From Euryodendron excelsum (Eukaryota; Streptophyta; Magnoliopsida; Ericales; Pentaphylacaceae), in assembly GCA_033060915.1 (NCBI GenBank), contig CM065378.1:54054501-54118500 (forward strand): a stretch of 64,000 nucleotides of DNA. Reading direction: 5' to 3'. The notes beneath the pieces are model-generated. The model was not told where the DNA came from and did not search any database. It saw only the letters and a program-made list of their open reading frames with translations. Position numbers and translations under genes: made by a program. This document shows positions 11,283 through 22,414 of the stretch, one piece after another (the stretch's first letter is position 1; each line of letters starts with the position of its first letter).

Positions 11283-12000
11283 GGGTAAACAATCATTTTA
11301 ACGCTCCAACTTTGTCTGAGATTTTAGTGTCATTCTTCAAATTTGATTTTTCCTATTAAGCCCTTCAACTTTTAAAAGAAAGTCAATGTAGTCTAATTTT
11401 TCAAAATAGGTAAAAAAAAATTAAAAATTAATTACATTTTGACCATCTACATTATAATTTAATATCATTTTATTCCTTTGAACTAAAAATAGTTACTTTT
11501 TCACCATTATAAAATTTAAAATTAGGGGTTTGTTTAGTGAAAACTCTATACTAATCTTTGAAGTAAAGAAAAATATAATACTTTTATGGCTATGAAATAT
11601 ATAAATCATCTCAAAATGCCTAAGAAAATGGTGAAAATTAATAATAAAATATTTCTATGTGGACCACCAATTATTGACCATGTCAATATTGAAGAGATGT
11701 TTTGAACTAAATATTTGTTGACCTGAGGCAAAAAAACACTTATACTATATCAAATTAGAAATTTTACAAGTGCATTTATTCTATTTGTTAATAGTGTCAA
11801 TACAAACTTAAATTCGATTACTTCTGGGAGTAAAATGCAACGACTTTTAGTTTAATAGGGATAATAAAATTGAATCATAGTTGAGAATGTCAAAGTATAT
11901 TTTATTTTTAATTGTTTTAAAATTATACTAAAGAGATCAAAATTGAAAGATGACATTTAAGCTTGAGGCAAAGTTAGAATGATAAAATAATTATTTATCC
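11283..12000. mobile_element. Foldback MITE (718 bp), diverged
   Basis: The ends are inverted copies of each other over about 75 bp. The left end begins GGGTAAACAATCATTTTAAC. The reverse complement of the right end begins GGATAAATAATTATTTTATC, and both continue through a CCAACTTTG / CTAACTTTG block. There is no coding capacity. Flanks ending TTAA on both sides may be a decayed target duplication. MULE-like by resemblance to the element at 14056; class uncertain. Confidence 0.55.
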
Positions 12001-12194
12001 TCTATTTAACTGTCTTTTTATTGAATTATGTAGTAGTGTACCTCTCATTTTTAGACATATTAATTAGTTTTAATCTCTATTAATATCATTAACTTTTCGT
12101 GCGCATGACAACTATTCCTAAAGGATTTGTTACTAGCAGGTGTGTCTTGAGCATTTATGTATTCTGCAACTTTAAATTTATATATTCCTACTAA

Positions 12195-12928
12195 TAGGAA
12201 TGGCAATGGCCGGAGTGGGGCGGAGATTGGAATCTCTATCCCCATCTCCACTTGAAAAATTTACCTCTATTTCTATCTCCATCCCCACTTGAATAGAGGT
12301 AGGAACCTCTATCCCCACCTCCTCGCCCCCACCCCCACCCCCGCCCCACCCTCGCCTTGAGCCCGAGCCCAAGCTCAAGAGTTTTTCACTATTTAATTTG
12401 TTTACAAACTGTTAATTTTTAAAAATTATATATCTATTCCACATCAAAATTTATTTTGTATGTCAACCAAAATTTTAAAATAATTCTATGAAAATAGTAT
12501 TCTTGTCTAACCTTCTTTCTAACCTTGCTATTCTTGTCTAACCTTCTATTTAACAATCCCATGAAAATAATTTTAAAACAAGTTGCTACCATTTGCTATT
12601 TTTGTCTAATCTTTTATCACCAATACAAATTCTTTTTCTGTCATGCCACCTTACTAAAACACTTCTACACCAGTAGAAACTAATACTTTCATAATGGTTT
12701 AGCTTAGATTTTTATTTTAAAAAAATTGCCTGTATAGAAAATAAAAAATAAAAAATTTTAAAGCAGAAAAACGGGACGAGACAGGGAAAAACCTTGGTCC
12801 ATCCCTATCTCTATACCCGTATAAATTTTTATTTTAACCTTTATCCCCATTTTGAATCCTCCATACTCTCCTTAAACAGGACATATTTGGTCAGATCTCC
12901 ACTTTTTCATGATTCACTGCCATTCCTA
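12195..12928. mobile_element. Non-autonomous TIR element (734 bp)
   Basis: Terminal inverted repeats are TAGGAATGGCAATG (left) and TAGGAATGGCAGTG (reverse complement of the right end). The first 180 bp are rich in repeated CCCCATCTCC/CCCCCACC motifs and the interior is AT-rich without ORFs. No longer target duplication is obvious, and a TA duplication cannot be distinguished from TIR bases. It could be hAT-like or Tc1/mariner-like. Confidence 0.55.
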
Positions 12929-13019
12929 TATTTGTAATAAATATACTATTTGATGCAATCCAATGGCGTAATTTGATCAAGTCAATTTGCAAATTCTTAT
13001 GATTTTTGTCCGGGTCGAC

Positions 13020-13860
13020 TGAATATGATTTGAGGCCTTGAGTGATGATTTTAAATGAGTCTCTTTATATTTTTTAAAATTGATTTATAATTATTATATT
13101 TGTAAGTTGGTGTTTTTTATTTTTTTAAAGTTAATTAGTATGCTAATTTTTTGACCATTTTTTATAAAAGTCATTTTTTTCATTTAGACCAAGACCTCTT
13201 TTTCAAAATAAAAAAATTGTAAAAACTACATAGAGCTTTAAAACTATGTAAGGTTTTGAAAATTTTGGAACCTTAAATTTTTTTTTTTGTACAATTCTTT
13301 TTGTTAAGCCAATATTTTTTAAAGTTAACTAGGGGAGTTTATTTTATGCCTTTTTTTTTGGACGAATCTCCTTTTCTCACCTAGATTGAGGCATTGTTTT
13401 TTTCTAAAACAGAAGATGTGAAAACTATTTAGGAGTTTGACTATAAGATGTAATGTTTTAAAATTTTGGGACCTTGAAATATTTTTTACTTGGATAGTGT
13501 ACTAATCATTTATTGAGCAGAATTTTTTTTTTTCTTTTGAAGTTCACTAGTATAATTATATTTTGGACTCTCTTTTTTCTAAAAGATAGTCTTTTTTGTC
13601 ATTTGGACTTAGGCCTTTTTTGAACCAAAAAAAAAATGTGAAAACTATATGGGGTCGGATCTAAAAAATTTGGGGTATTAAAAAATTGGACTCTTATTTT
13701 TTTAGCAGATAGCTTTCTTTCATTTGGACCGGGGTCTTTAATAAAAAATAATACAAAAATTATATAGAGTCTTATTAAGATTTAAAAAATTTGAGATCTG
13801 AAATAATTGGAGGACTTAGACTATGGCCTTGTTAGCCTAATGGAAGAACTGGCCTTGAGT
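13020..13860. repeat. Degenerate tandem repeats, about 180-240 bp, three to four copies
   Basis: Recurring blocks appear in the same order: an AAGTTAACTAG-like phrase, CATTTAGACC-like (13180, 13620, 13725), GTGAAAACTA-like (13217, 13420, 13640), then ATTTTGGGACCTTGAAAT-like (13260, 13465, 13790). A further single copy lies at 24245-24350. No coding potential. Origin unknown. Confidence 0.5.
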
Positions 13861-14055
13861 TTTGTTAAGAACTCATAAATGAATTATGTATCTATGGTCT
13901 TTGATAATCATTTTGCATAAAGTTTTCTCCTTTATATATAAAATCTCTTTGCTATGTGGGCTATTAATCGTTAATTTTTAGATATTAAGTTTACTGAATA
14001 AATAATGTTTTAAGTTCAGCAGTTGGGATTCTGGTCACGTCTTCTATTTAATTAA

Positions 14056-14629
14056 GGGCAAATTATATTTACCTACTTTGATGTTTGAGATTATTACAAC
14101 CCACTCCCTGAGATTCTAGAAATTACATCTCCCTCCTTTGAGGTTTGAGGTGAGTTACATTTTTATCTAGATATTAAATTTTTTAACAAAATATATGTGA
14201 TGTTAGCAAAAAAACATGTTTATTACTTAAACTGTCCCCAATGTGCATGAAATGACATAAATATGATTTTTCTTTTGCTTCTAAAATTAATTTGTATGTT
14301 AATTTTTAAAATTTTTGTTTTTTCCCCAAATGTTAAATCTTTTTTTTCCACGTGTGTTGATTTTTTTTTTTTTTATAGTATGTAGGATCTATTTGTCATG
14401 TCATAAGCAAAAAAAAAATTTTTTATTTGTCATTTCATGTACATTAGAGACAATTTAGATAATAAACCTGTTTGTTTTGCTGACATCACATATATTCTGC
14501 TAAAAATTTTTATATTTGGATAAAAATGTAACTTACCTAAAACTAAAGGGAGGGCGATGTAATTTTTAGAATCTCAAGGGGTGAGTTGTAATAGTCTCAA
14601 ACCTCAAAGGAGGTAAATGTAATTTTTCT
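14056..14629. mobile_element. MULE-like foldback MITE (574 bp) with 9-bp target duplication
   Basis: The two halves are inverted copies over about 230 bp each. The left arm begins GGGCAAATTATATTTACC and contains TTGAGGTTTGAG and TATATGTGATGTTAGC; the reverse complement of the right arm has the same order of blocks. Both ends are flanked by TTTAATTAA (14047-14055 and 14630-14638). A perfect 9-bp duplication plus very long TIRs fits a Mutator-like non-autonomous element. It has no ORF. Confidence 0.8.
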
Positions 14630-14638
14630 TTTAATTAA

Positions 14639-15489
14639 ATCGCTTTTTTTTTTCTTGTTTTTTTTTTTCTGATTGCCAAAAGTTGACCTTATTCTATAAG
14701 TCTTAACATTTTGAATTCATCTGTTGAGTACGCCGACATGATTTGTAAATGAAAAATATGATGCGAATAATTCTTATGTTAATTATTAATTAAAAATTTT
14801 AGTACATAGCAGGGGCTACCAAACAATGGTTTCTTAAGCAAACTTCATGAGATTTTCAACTTTGGGTTTATTCAGGTCAATCAATCTAGTACTATTATTA
14901 CTAAGATAGGTTAATTTATCCACTGCCTTCAAAATGAAAATGGAAAATCAATCTAGTACTGCCTTCAAAATGAAATAACACAAATTTGACCAAAAGTACC
15001 ATCAAAGTTGGTGTGGTCACCCATAGGTAGATAGTTGCCACAACTTGAAAGCTTGTCATTTAACTCAAAAATTTAAATTATTAAGTAGTGCTGCTTACTC
15101 TCATTACAAGTTTAAAGATCTTATTTTTCCTATCCGATGTGAAATCGTAACATATTCTCCGACTTGAACTCATGAAACCCTTGACGCAAGTCGAATCATC
15201 TTGTCTATTCTTTTATTAGAGTGTGTGACGTAAAATCAGATCAAAAGTTGAATCACTCTAATAATACTTGTTATCAGTCGGGCACATATCATCTATCTTA
15301 ATAGCTTAAGCTTTTCAATAGAATGAAAAAAGGTCGACACGTGACATAGCACATTAGGAGATTTTGAATTTGGTGGCTCATTTAAGGTCGTGATTACTTT
15401 TGTAGTTTGAAACAGATATCTTCTATTTTGTAGTCCGGACGAAGTAGCGGTGGCAAGGGAGAAACCTTGTACAGACGAACTAGTAATTT
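14639..15489. other. Intergenic, with a dispersed repeat at about 15040-15340
   Basis: AT-rich with no gene. The stretch 15040-15340 has partly inverted ends (CTTGAAAGCTTGTCATTTAA and CTTAATAGCTTAAGCTTTTC) around a TATCCGATGTG core that is familiar from dispersed plant repeats. Family not identified. Confidence 0.3.
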
Positions 15490-16230
15490 CTTGTGTGAGT
15501 AATTATTTTCCCTCAAACATGACGTCCTTTTATTTCTTTTATTTGTACCCTTCAGTTTTTATGTGAGAAAAGTTAAAAGCTAATTATATTTTGACCCCTT
15601 CATTATGATTTAATATTACTTGCCCTCTTAATTTAATAATTGGTACATTTTTGTTTTGCATACTGTTAGAATTTATAAATTTGTGTATATACTGATAACA
15701 GGATAACAAATTGGCACATTAAACCTTATTGGTTTGATACCTCATAAAAATATATTTTTTCTTTGGTGAACCGTATATAATTACAAAAATACCTAGATAC
15801 ATATTAGTGGGATCAATAACCGGTGATCAACAAAGGCAAGATTCCTTGTCTGATTTTGACCATTTTTCTTAGGCGGGACTTTCAAACTTTCGTAGCTCTA
15901 AAATCCCTCATTTTTTTTTTCTCTCTTTGCTTGGCATAATAATATGCAACTTTGGCCAAACATGCCTCGGCTTTAAATTTTAGTAGTCCGCAGTGATAAT
16001 GCAACGATATGTAGTTAAATTGGATAAAGTGAATTTAAATAACAATATAGAGGCTCAAAATATAATTATTTCTTCATATTTTAAAATTTTGGACTACGTT
16101 AACTTCCTTCCAAAAATTCAAAAGTTAAATATAAAACAAAGTTAAGAGATGACATTAAAATTAAAAACATATTTGTGGGGACAAAATTACTAATATGTAA
16201 TGACCATTTTATCTACTTTGAACCATATAA
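15490..16230. repeat. Diverged repeat related to the MITE at 11283-12000
   Basis: The phrase AATTATATTTTGACC..CATTATGATTTAATAT at about 15582-15615 matches 11430-11465 of the foldback MITE, and the GAGATGACATTAAAATT block near 16146 recalls its right end. The ends are not clearly defined. Confidence 0.35.
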
Positions 16231-16329
16231 AATAGATTTTGGCACCTATAAAATGGAAAGTTATTACATATGTAAAGGGAAATTTTGGCACATCCACATA
16301 TAAATTCTAGGAAGCACTGAGTTATTACT

Positions 16330-16535
16330 GACCCGAACAAATTATTTATGGAAAATGCTATTTTTTCAGAATTTTTGTATATAATTTTATACCAGAATGA
16401 AGTGGCAATGACAGTTTTATAATAAACTAACATCTTGATTGGTTCTTTATTTTAAAGTGATAGGCTCACAACTTAACCACATTAATCTGGTGATAAATTA
16501 TATATGAATTTCGTATAACACTACTCATTATTTAT
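16330..16535. repeat. Repeat shared with both arms of the 18.7-21.8 kb inverted duplication
   Basis: GAAAATGCTATTTTTTCA, an ACCAGAATGA block, and TAAATTATATATGAATTTCG occur here in the order found at 20930-21085 and, inverted, at 19395-19560. It begins about 40 bp beyond the stop codon of the aspartic protease gene, so it probably forms part of that gene's 3' flank. Confidence 0.5.
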
Positions 16536-16574
16536 ACATATGACAAGGAATGCATGCGGAAGCCACACATGCAT

Positions 16575-17885
16575 CTAGTATTGTGTGCAATCTGCAGGAG
16601 CAAAAGAGACTTGCTTCCTTCCAAGGTCGTACTCCACCTGAAAGTTCATCTGAGCCCAGTTTCCATACACACTCGAGTCACTAGGCAGCATTGCCAAGCA
16701 AGTTACAGAATCAAACATTCTGAATATGTTCAATGGCTTCAGCGTAACGTCGGCCCCACCCGTAAAATGGAACACCATCGTCATCTCAGGGACAGAACTG
16801 CTAAATGAATTTCTATCGTAACAAAGCTGGTAGGTCCCTTGCGGATCTTGTACTGAGTTCAAAGCAATGGCCTCTTTCACTGCAGCTTCCAAATCATTGT
16901 AAAGGCTCGACTCCAGCAAATTGAGTGTCGTTCCAGAGTCGATTACGATATTACCCTTATTGGCGGCCATCGGACTAATCTTCTTGTCCCCTACACTTAT
17001 ACCTTCAAGAGTCAGGTAGTAGAAAGTAGCCGAGTTGTCGGAAAGAAATGGAGTTGATACGACTCCTGGTCCGGATAGAACTGCATCACTTCCAAACTTC
17101 AGTTTGCTAGCGGAATTCACCGTCCTTGGCAACAAACAGTAGGAGAATTTCTGCTCAATTTGAGAACCCAACTGAGAAATTAGCGATAATGGCCCACCTC
17201 CAAGACCAACAAGTCCAGAGCCACGACGGGTGAATTTCCCACGGTTATTGTGTCCACAACCAAACACAGAATTGGGGAAGGCAGCGACTTGGCCATCTGT
17301 AGAATCAAAGGTGAAGGTTTCAGTGGCCAGGACTCCGTTGGTTTGTGAGCCGTCTCCATAGCCATAGGAGTATTGACACTCGTTTTTTGTATTGCCACAT
17401 GAGCTTCTTGGTAAATCTTGACAAGGGTTTGAGTCACAAGAAAGCTCCATGTAAGTAGAAGATTTCATTGGATTGAAGTATGGTTGATCTTGGGGGTAAC
17501 ACTGTGGACAAGGTTCGCATTGTATCCATACAAGATCACTGCCTGTGTCTGCAATGGCGAGGACTTCAATTGGTGGGCTTCCAATGGAAAGCTTCATGAG
17601 GTAATCCGCACCATTCGGGATCACCACGGACTCAATTTTTTTTCCATCTATGGAATATTGGCGGAAGTGGGTTGCTCTGGCGATTGAGCGAAGAGCATCA
17701 TTTCTTGAGAGGTCTCCAGGGGTGGCAGAATGGTTATAGAATGGAGAGAGTTGCGAGTCACGATGAATAATATCAACAGTGAACCCTTCAATTTTGGCTT
17801 CGACAAGAGATTGAAATGATAGATAGCATAAGATGACTATCAGAAAACGTAGTAGATAGTCCATAGTTATGAGGATTATGTTCAT
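16575..17885 (-). CDS. Plant-type aspartic protease, CDR1/nepenthesin-like (pepsin family A1B)
   Basis: Intact 436-residue single-exon frame. Residues 1-30 are hydrophobic and end SLVEA, a likely secretory signal peptide; a second Met at residue 8 is an equally good start. A propeptide with GFTVDIIHRDSQLSPFYN follows. The two catalytic motifs are DTGSDLVW (113-120) and DSGTT (316-320), and the flap carries YGYGDGS (174-180). The Cys-rich insertion at 123-170 (CEPCPQC, DSNPC, SSCGNTKNEC) marks the nepenthesin-type subfamily. The C-terminal YGNWAQMNFQVEYDL and a terminal Cys near 433 are conserved. CDR1-like proteases are typically secreted apoplastic enzymes that act in defence signalling; the role here is inferred. 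The length is normal, no defect is seen, and it is the only gene in the window that looks functional. Transposon sequence lies close on both sides. Confidence 0.93.
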   Translation of the reverse strand: MNIILITMDYLLRFLIVILCYLSFQSLVEAKIEGFTVDIIHRDSQLSPFYNHSATPGDLSRNDALRSIARATHFRQYSIDGKKIESVVIPNGADYLMKLSIGSPPIEVLAIADTGSDLVWIQCEPCPQCYPQDQPYFNPMKSSTYMELSCDSNPCQDLPRSSCGNTKNECQYSYGYGDGSQTNGVLATETFTFDSTDGQVAAFPNSVFGCGHNNRGKFTRRGSGLVGLGGGPLSLISQLGSQIEQKFSYCLLPRTVNSASKLKFGSDAVLSGPGVVSTPFLSDNSATFYYLTLEGISVGDKKISPMAANKGNIVIDSGTTLNLLESSLYNDLEAAVKEAIALNSVQDPQGTYQLCYDRNSFSSSVPEMTMVFHFTGGADVTLKPLNIFRMFDSVTCLAMLPSDSSVYGNWAQMNFQVEYDLGRKQVSFAPADCTQY

Positions 17886-17936
17886 GGAGAGAGAGAGAGA
17901 GGGAGGGGGGCTGTGACTAAAGAGAATAGTGTGCCA

Positions 17937-17946
17937 CTATTTATAG
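17937..17946 (-). promoter_or_regulatory. TATA box of the aspartic protease gene
   Basis: The - strand reads CTATAAATAG, ending 52 bp upstream of the ATG at 17885. Transcription would start near 17905-17910, giving a very short leader containing a CT-rich run (GAGAGAGAGAG on the + strand at 17887-17900). Confidence 0.6.
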
Positions 17947-18745
17947 ATGAAAGTCTGTGTAGAAAGTAATGGCGATAATATTATGATTAATGGCTATGGT
18001 TTAGTGAAAGAAAATGAATATCAATGCTAATAGTTCTGATGTCCTGTGGATATGAAATAGTTAGAATTTAATAGCATTCGAACTCATGGAACTACTAATA
18101 ATAGAAGGGAAAAGAAGAAAAAGAAATTAAAACAAAAAAAAAAAAAAAAAGGGCTTTGCTTGCCTTGATATTTTGGCTATCATCAGCCATAGTATAATGC
18201 GACAAGGCATCAACGACTTTGCTCCAGTCAAGTTTGCTTCACTTCGTTGCCTTGTTAATCTTTCCAGACTGATGATTATGAGAGGTGAAGATGATTTTGT
18301 TTTATTTTTTGAGGGTACACCGAGGGGCTTTCACTGGACGGATTCCTTGCAACCTCAGTCCTTGGATAAAAAAGTTTTGAAAAAATGTGATTACCGATGA
18401 TCATATTTTAAAAATCGAGGTTGTTCTGGGGACAAAATACTTATTGTAAATGTGGACTGGAGTTATTACAAATGTGAGATGTAATTATGTACAACAATAC
18501 ACTTACATTTTACTATAACTGTTATTATATTGAATACTAACTGTGATCAGTATAAATAATAATTAGAGTCAGTTCAAATAGTAATTACGCACAATCACGG
18601 TACTGAGACCGGAGCCATTCCAAAGTTCGTTTAAAACCTTTGTTTGAATGTTTTTACTAGCTTCCATTAACTTTTGAAACCTTTGATTAGGTATTTGTGG
18701 ATTCCATCATCCTGAATAGGTGGGTTCAGATAAATGCTTATGAAC
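17947..18745. other. Intergenic upstream region of the protease gene
   Basis: AT-rich, with a poly-A run at 18133-18149. Nothing coding was recognised. A CATCAACGACTTTGCTCC phrase at about 18206 resembles CATCAACGACTTTC at 19949 inside the inverted duplication. Confidence 0.35.
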
Positions 18746-20060
18746 AAAAAAAAAAGGTAAGTCACTTTAATAAACTGTCTTTCATCAGTCTTTCTTGAGA
18801 AAAATGCATATAGATATTTGCAAAAAGGTAAATCCTTATAAGTTGTTCATAAGGCCATTTGTCTATTGGAAAGTTAATTCCATGACTAATTTTCGAAGCC
18901 TATAAAAGAAATTTGCAAGCTGCAACAATATATGTCATTGCAGGGCCTTCCTGTGGAACATGCAGTTTAATTGATCAGCATTGCTCATGGATAACCAAAA
19001 AAAAAAAAAAAAATGTTCTCAAGTGCCTTCTTAATCAATTAGTTTACTTTCATTGTACACATTATTTTGGAAAGAAACAAGTCTTTATAAAGGCAGAAGC
19101 AGCATAAGCCCAGAATGGGCAGCTGCCCCGCTCAATTTTTCAAAAACCTTATTTTTTCCTATAATTAAATAAATATTTTTTAAGTTATCCCCTAAAATTT
19201 GTAAATTGCTCCTTAAAATTTCTAAAACCTTCATTTTTTACCTATAATATATATATATATACCTCTCCTAAAATTCATAAATTTTTTCCTCATATTTGTA
19301 AAAACTCCGTTTCTACCTATAGTTTTAGAGATATATCCAAATTTGTCCCCAAAAATTTGTAAATTTTTTTCTCAAACTACACAAACAAAAAAATTCATGT
19401 AAAATTTATAACCAAAATGATGTGCTTGAATAAGAGCCATTCACTTTAAACAAATTACGTATCATTATGACATTTAACTATAATAATTCTACCATCACAT
19501 CATTTTGGTGGAGTTTTCTTTAAAAATTTGTTGAAAAAATAGCATTTTCTTTCCCAATTTGTCCACTTAAAATTTGTAAATGGCCCCTTACATAGTTATT
19601 TTATTTAGAAGTTTTCATTATATATAATATACATGAACTTTTATGTATCATACATATGAAGTTTAACTTTGATTAAAAAAATTCAAGATTTTAATTAATG
19701 ATTGTTTATAAATTTTTTGGTTCTGTCACTGGCCCTTTAGAGCTTATTGAATCGTCCAGTCACCCTTTCTTGGAAAGTTAGTTATCAGGTCATTTCTTAG
19801 AAAGTTTAGTGATTAATTTTCGAAGCCTAACAAGCCACTGCAAGTTGCAACGACTTCACATTGATTGGCCTTGCTGTTGACATCTTCACGGTCCCTCTAG
19901 TAACAACTCAATTAGTTTTAATTCCTGTGATAAGCGTTGCTTTGCATACATCAACGACTTTCTTAAAAGGCAAACGTGTCCAAGGGTTTGTGGAAAATAG
20001 AAATGTTAAAAGGTCCCGCGTTTCTGGAAGAGGTAATGCTTTTCAAAAATACTATTTTGA
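18746..20060. repeat. Left arm of a 3-kb inverted duplication
   Basis: This arm is an inverted copy of 20410-21751. Pairing was checked at the outer edge (AGGTAAGTCAC / GTGACTTAT), in the middle (GGGCAGCTGCCCC at 19117 with GGGGCAGCTGCCC at 21363) and at the inner edge (CCCGCGTTTCTGGAAG at 20015 with CTTCCAGAAACGCGGG near 20445). Sums of paired coordinates drift by only about 17, so indels are few. Each arm carries an internal TIR-like element (see 19109). Confidence 0.85.
19109..19733. mobile_element. Small TIR-type element inside the left arm (counterpart at about 20745-21388)
   Basis: One end is AAGCCCAGAATGGGCAGCTGCC and the other reads, in reverse complement, CAGTGACAGAACCAAAAAAT. This resembles the widespread plant repeat whose ends begin CAGTGGCGGA. 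It contains alternating AAATTTGTAAATT phrases and no ORF. The same unit is present in the right arm, so it was in place before the inverted duplication formed. Edges approximate. Confidence 0.45.
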
Positions 20061-20409
20061 TTTAAACAAGAAAGAATTGCAAAAACTAAATTAATGGTTT
20101 CGTGGTGCTAGTATTAGGATTTAAAAATACTATATATTTTGATTCAAACAAAGAATGACAAATAAAAATCTAGAAATAAAGATGTGGAATCTCATTTAAT
20201 TTTAATGGACCAAAGGTGGAGATTTTCGATTCTCAAGAGACTCAAACTTGAATATGCGTTATCACCACCAACATAAACTCCCATAGATGACAATTTAGGA
20301 CCTGAATTTGGTTTTTCAAGATTTGGCCATCTTAAAACCTTGGCCTCAACCTCAATTGTGCCAATATTTTAATAAAAGCATTGTTAATGGATACAAAAAT
20401 TTCTTTCGA
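20061..20409. other. Spacer of the inverted duplication
   Basis: About 350 bp of unpaired AT-rich sequence between the two arms. No ORF or structural RNA recognised. Confidence 0.6.
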
Positions 20410-21751
20410 GGTCATCTTAGATAGTGTTTGGAAAAGCATTACGTCTTCCAGAAACGCGGGACCTTTTAACATTTCTATTTTCCACAAACCCTTTGGACAC
20501 GTTTGCCTTTTAAGAAAGTCGTTGATGTATGCAAAGCAACGCTTATCACAGGAATTAAAACTAATTGAGTTGTTACTAGGGGGACCGTGAAGATGTCGAC
20601 AGCAAGGCCAATCAATGTGAAGTCGTTGAAACTTGCAGTGGCTTGTTAGGCTTCGAAAATTAATCACTAAACTTTCTAAGAAATGACCTGATAATTAACT
20701 TTCCAAGAAAGACTGACTGGAGGATTAAATAAGCTCTAAAGAACCACTGACAGAACCAAAAAATTTATTGACAATTATTAATTAAAATCTTGAATTTTTT
20801 TTAATCAAAGTTAAACTTCACATGTATGATGTATAAAAGTTCATACATATTATATATAATGAAATCTTCAAAATAAAATAACTATGTAAGGGGCCATTTA
20901 CAAATTTTAAGTGGACAAATTGGGAAAGAAAATGCTATTTTTTCAACAAATCTTTAAAGAAAACTCCACCAGAATGATGTAACGGTGACATTATTATAGT
21001 TAAATGTCATAATGATACGTAATTTGTTTAAAGTGAATGGCTCTTATCCAATCACATCATTTTGGTCATAAATTTTATATGAATTTTTTTGTTTGTATAG
21101 TTTGAGAAAAAAATTTACAAATTTTTGGGGACAAATTTGGAAATATCCCTAAAACTATAGGTAGAAATGGAGTTTTTACAAATATGAGGAAAGAATTTAT
21201 GAATTTTAGGAGACAAATTGGGAGATGTATATATATATATATATATTATAGGTAAAAATGAAGTTTTTAGAAATTTTAAGGAGCAATTTACAAATTTTAG
21301 GGGATAACTTAAAAAATATTTATTTAATTATAGGAAAAAGTAAGGTTTTTGAAAAATTGAGTGGGGCAGCTGCCCATCCTGGGCTTATATTGCTTCTGCC
21401 TCTATGAAGACTTGTTTCTTTCCAAAATAATGTGTACAATGAAAGTAAACGAATTGATTAAGAAGGAATTTAAGAACATTTTTTTTTTTTTTTTGTTATC
21501 CATAAGCAATGTTGATCAATTAAACAGCATGTTCCACAAGAAGGCCCTACAATGACATATATTGTTGCAGCTTGCAAATTTCTTTTAAAGGCTTTGAAAA
21601 TTAGTCATGGAATTAACTTTCCAATAGACAAATGGCCTTATGAACAACTTATAAGGATTTACCTTTTTGCAAATATTTATATGCATTTTTCTCAAGAAAG
21701 ACTGATAAAAGATAGTTTATTAATTAAAGTGACTTATCTTTTTTTTTTTAT
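20410..21751. repeat. Right arm of the 3-kb inverted duplication
   Basis: Inverted copy of 18746-20060, visibly similar throughout with scattered substitutions. The poly-A next to GGATAACC in the left arm (about 19000) pairs with poly-T at 21480. A transcript through both arms could fold into a hairpin more than 1.3 kb long. Confidence 0.85.
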
Positions 21752-22414
21752 AAGGATTTTTTTGATACTTATGGAAGGGAAATGGAAAGGGAGAAAGAAA
21801 CAGGAGGAAAATGTAAGGGAAAATAGATATCTTTCCTTTGTTTGATTTTTAAAAAAGGGAGAAAAAAATTAAAAAGACACTAATTTTCCACAATACAAAA
21901 CAAACAAGAGAAGGGAATAGTCACTTTTTTTTTCCTCTCTTCTCTCCTTAAGTATCAAAAACAAACTTAAAGTTAATCAACGCGAGGCAAATGCCATGTG
22001 GGCTAAGAAAGGTGGGCCCCGTTGTTTATTTCTATCAATCACTGCTACTCACTTCCATTGATTCTTGTGGCTTTTGCTTAGAAAGTTTTAGGTGATGAAA
22101 ATTAATCCGACATGCATTTGTTGGATGAACTATAAGGAAGAGGACCTTCTTTTTTTTTTCCCTTCTCATGAGGTGGGAGAATCTAGTCGAGGTAGTTAGG
22201 GCAAGGTAGAACTTTTAGAACCCACCTCTAATAAGTAAATTTTCTCGGAGATTGGAAAACACCCTAATTCACTAGCCTCGAGTAACTAGCCAGGCAAAAA
22301 GCTAAGCGTCAGAGGACGGATATAGTGTCAACAGTTTCCCTCCAAATACGCAGCCAAAAGGATTCAAACCTGAGATTGTTGAAGAGCACGTAATGGTACA
22401 CCTATAGTTGGCTT
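21752..22414. other. Intergenic
   Basis: No gene recognised. Purine-rich patches at 21775-21900. Confidence 0.4.

Noticed and set aside
20332..20667. 111-residue ORF in the inverted duplication as a gene
   Set aside because: It spans the arm and spacer, its mirror copy at 19861-20094 reads differently, and no family is recognised.
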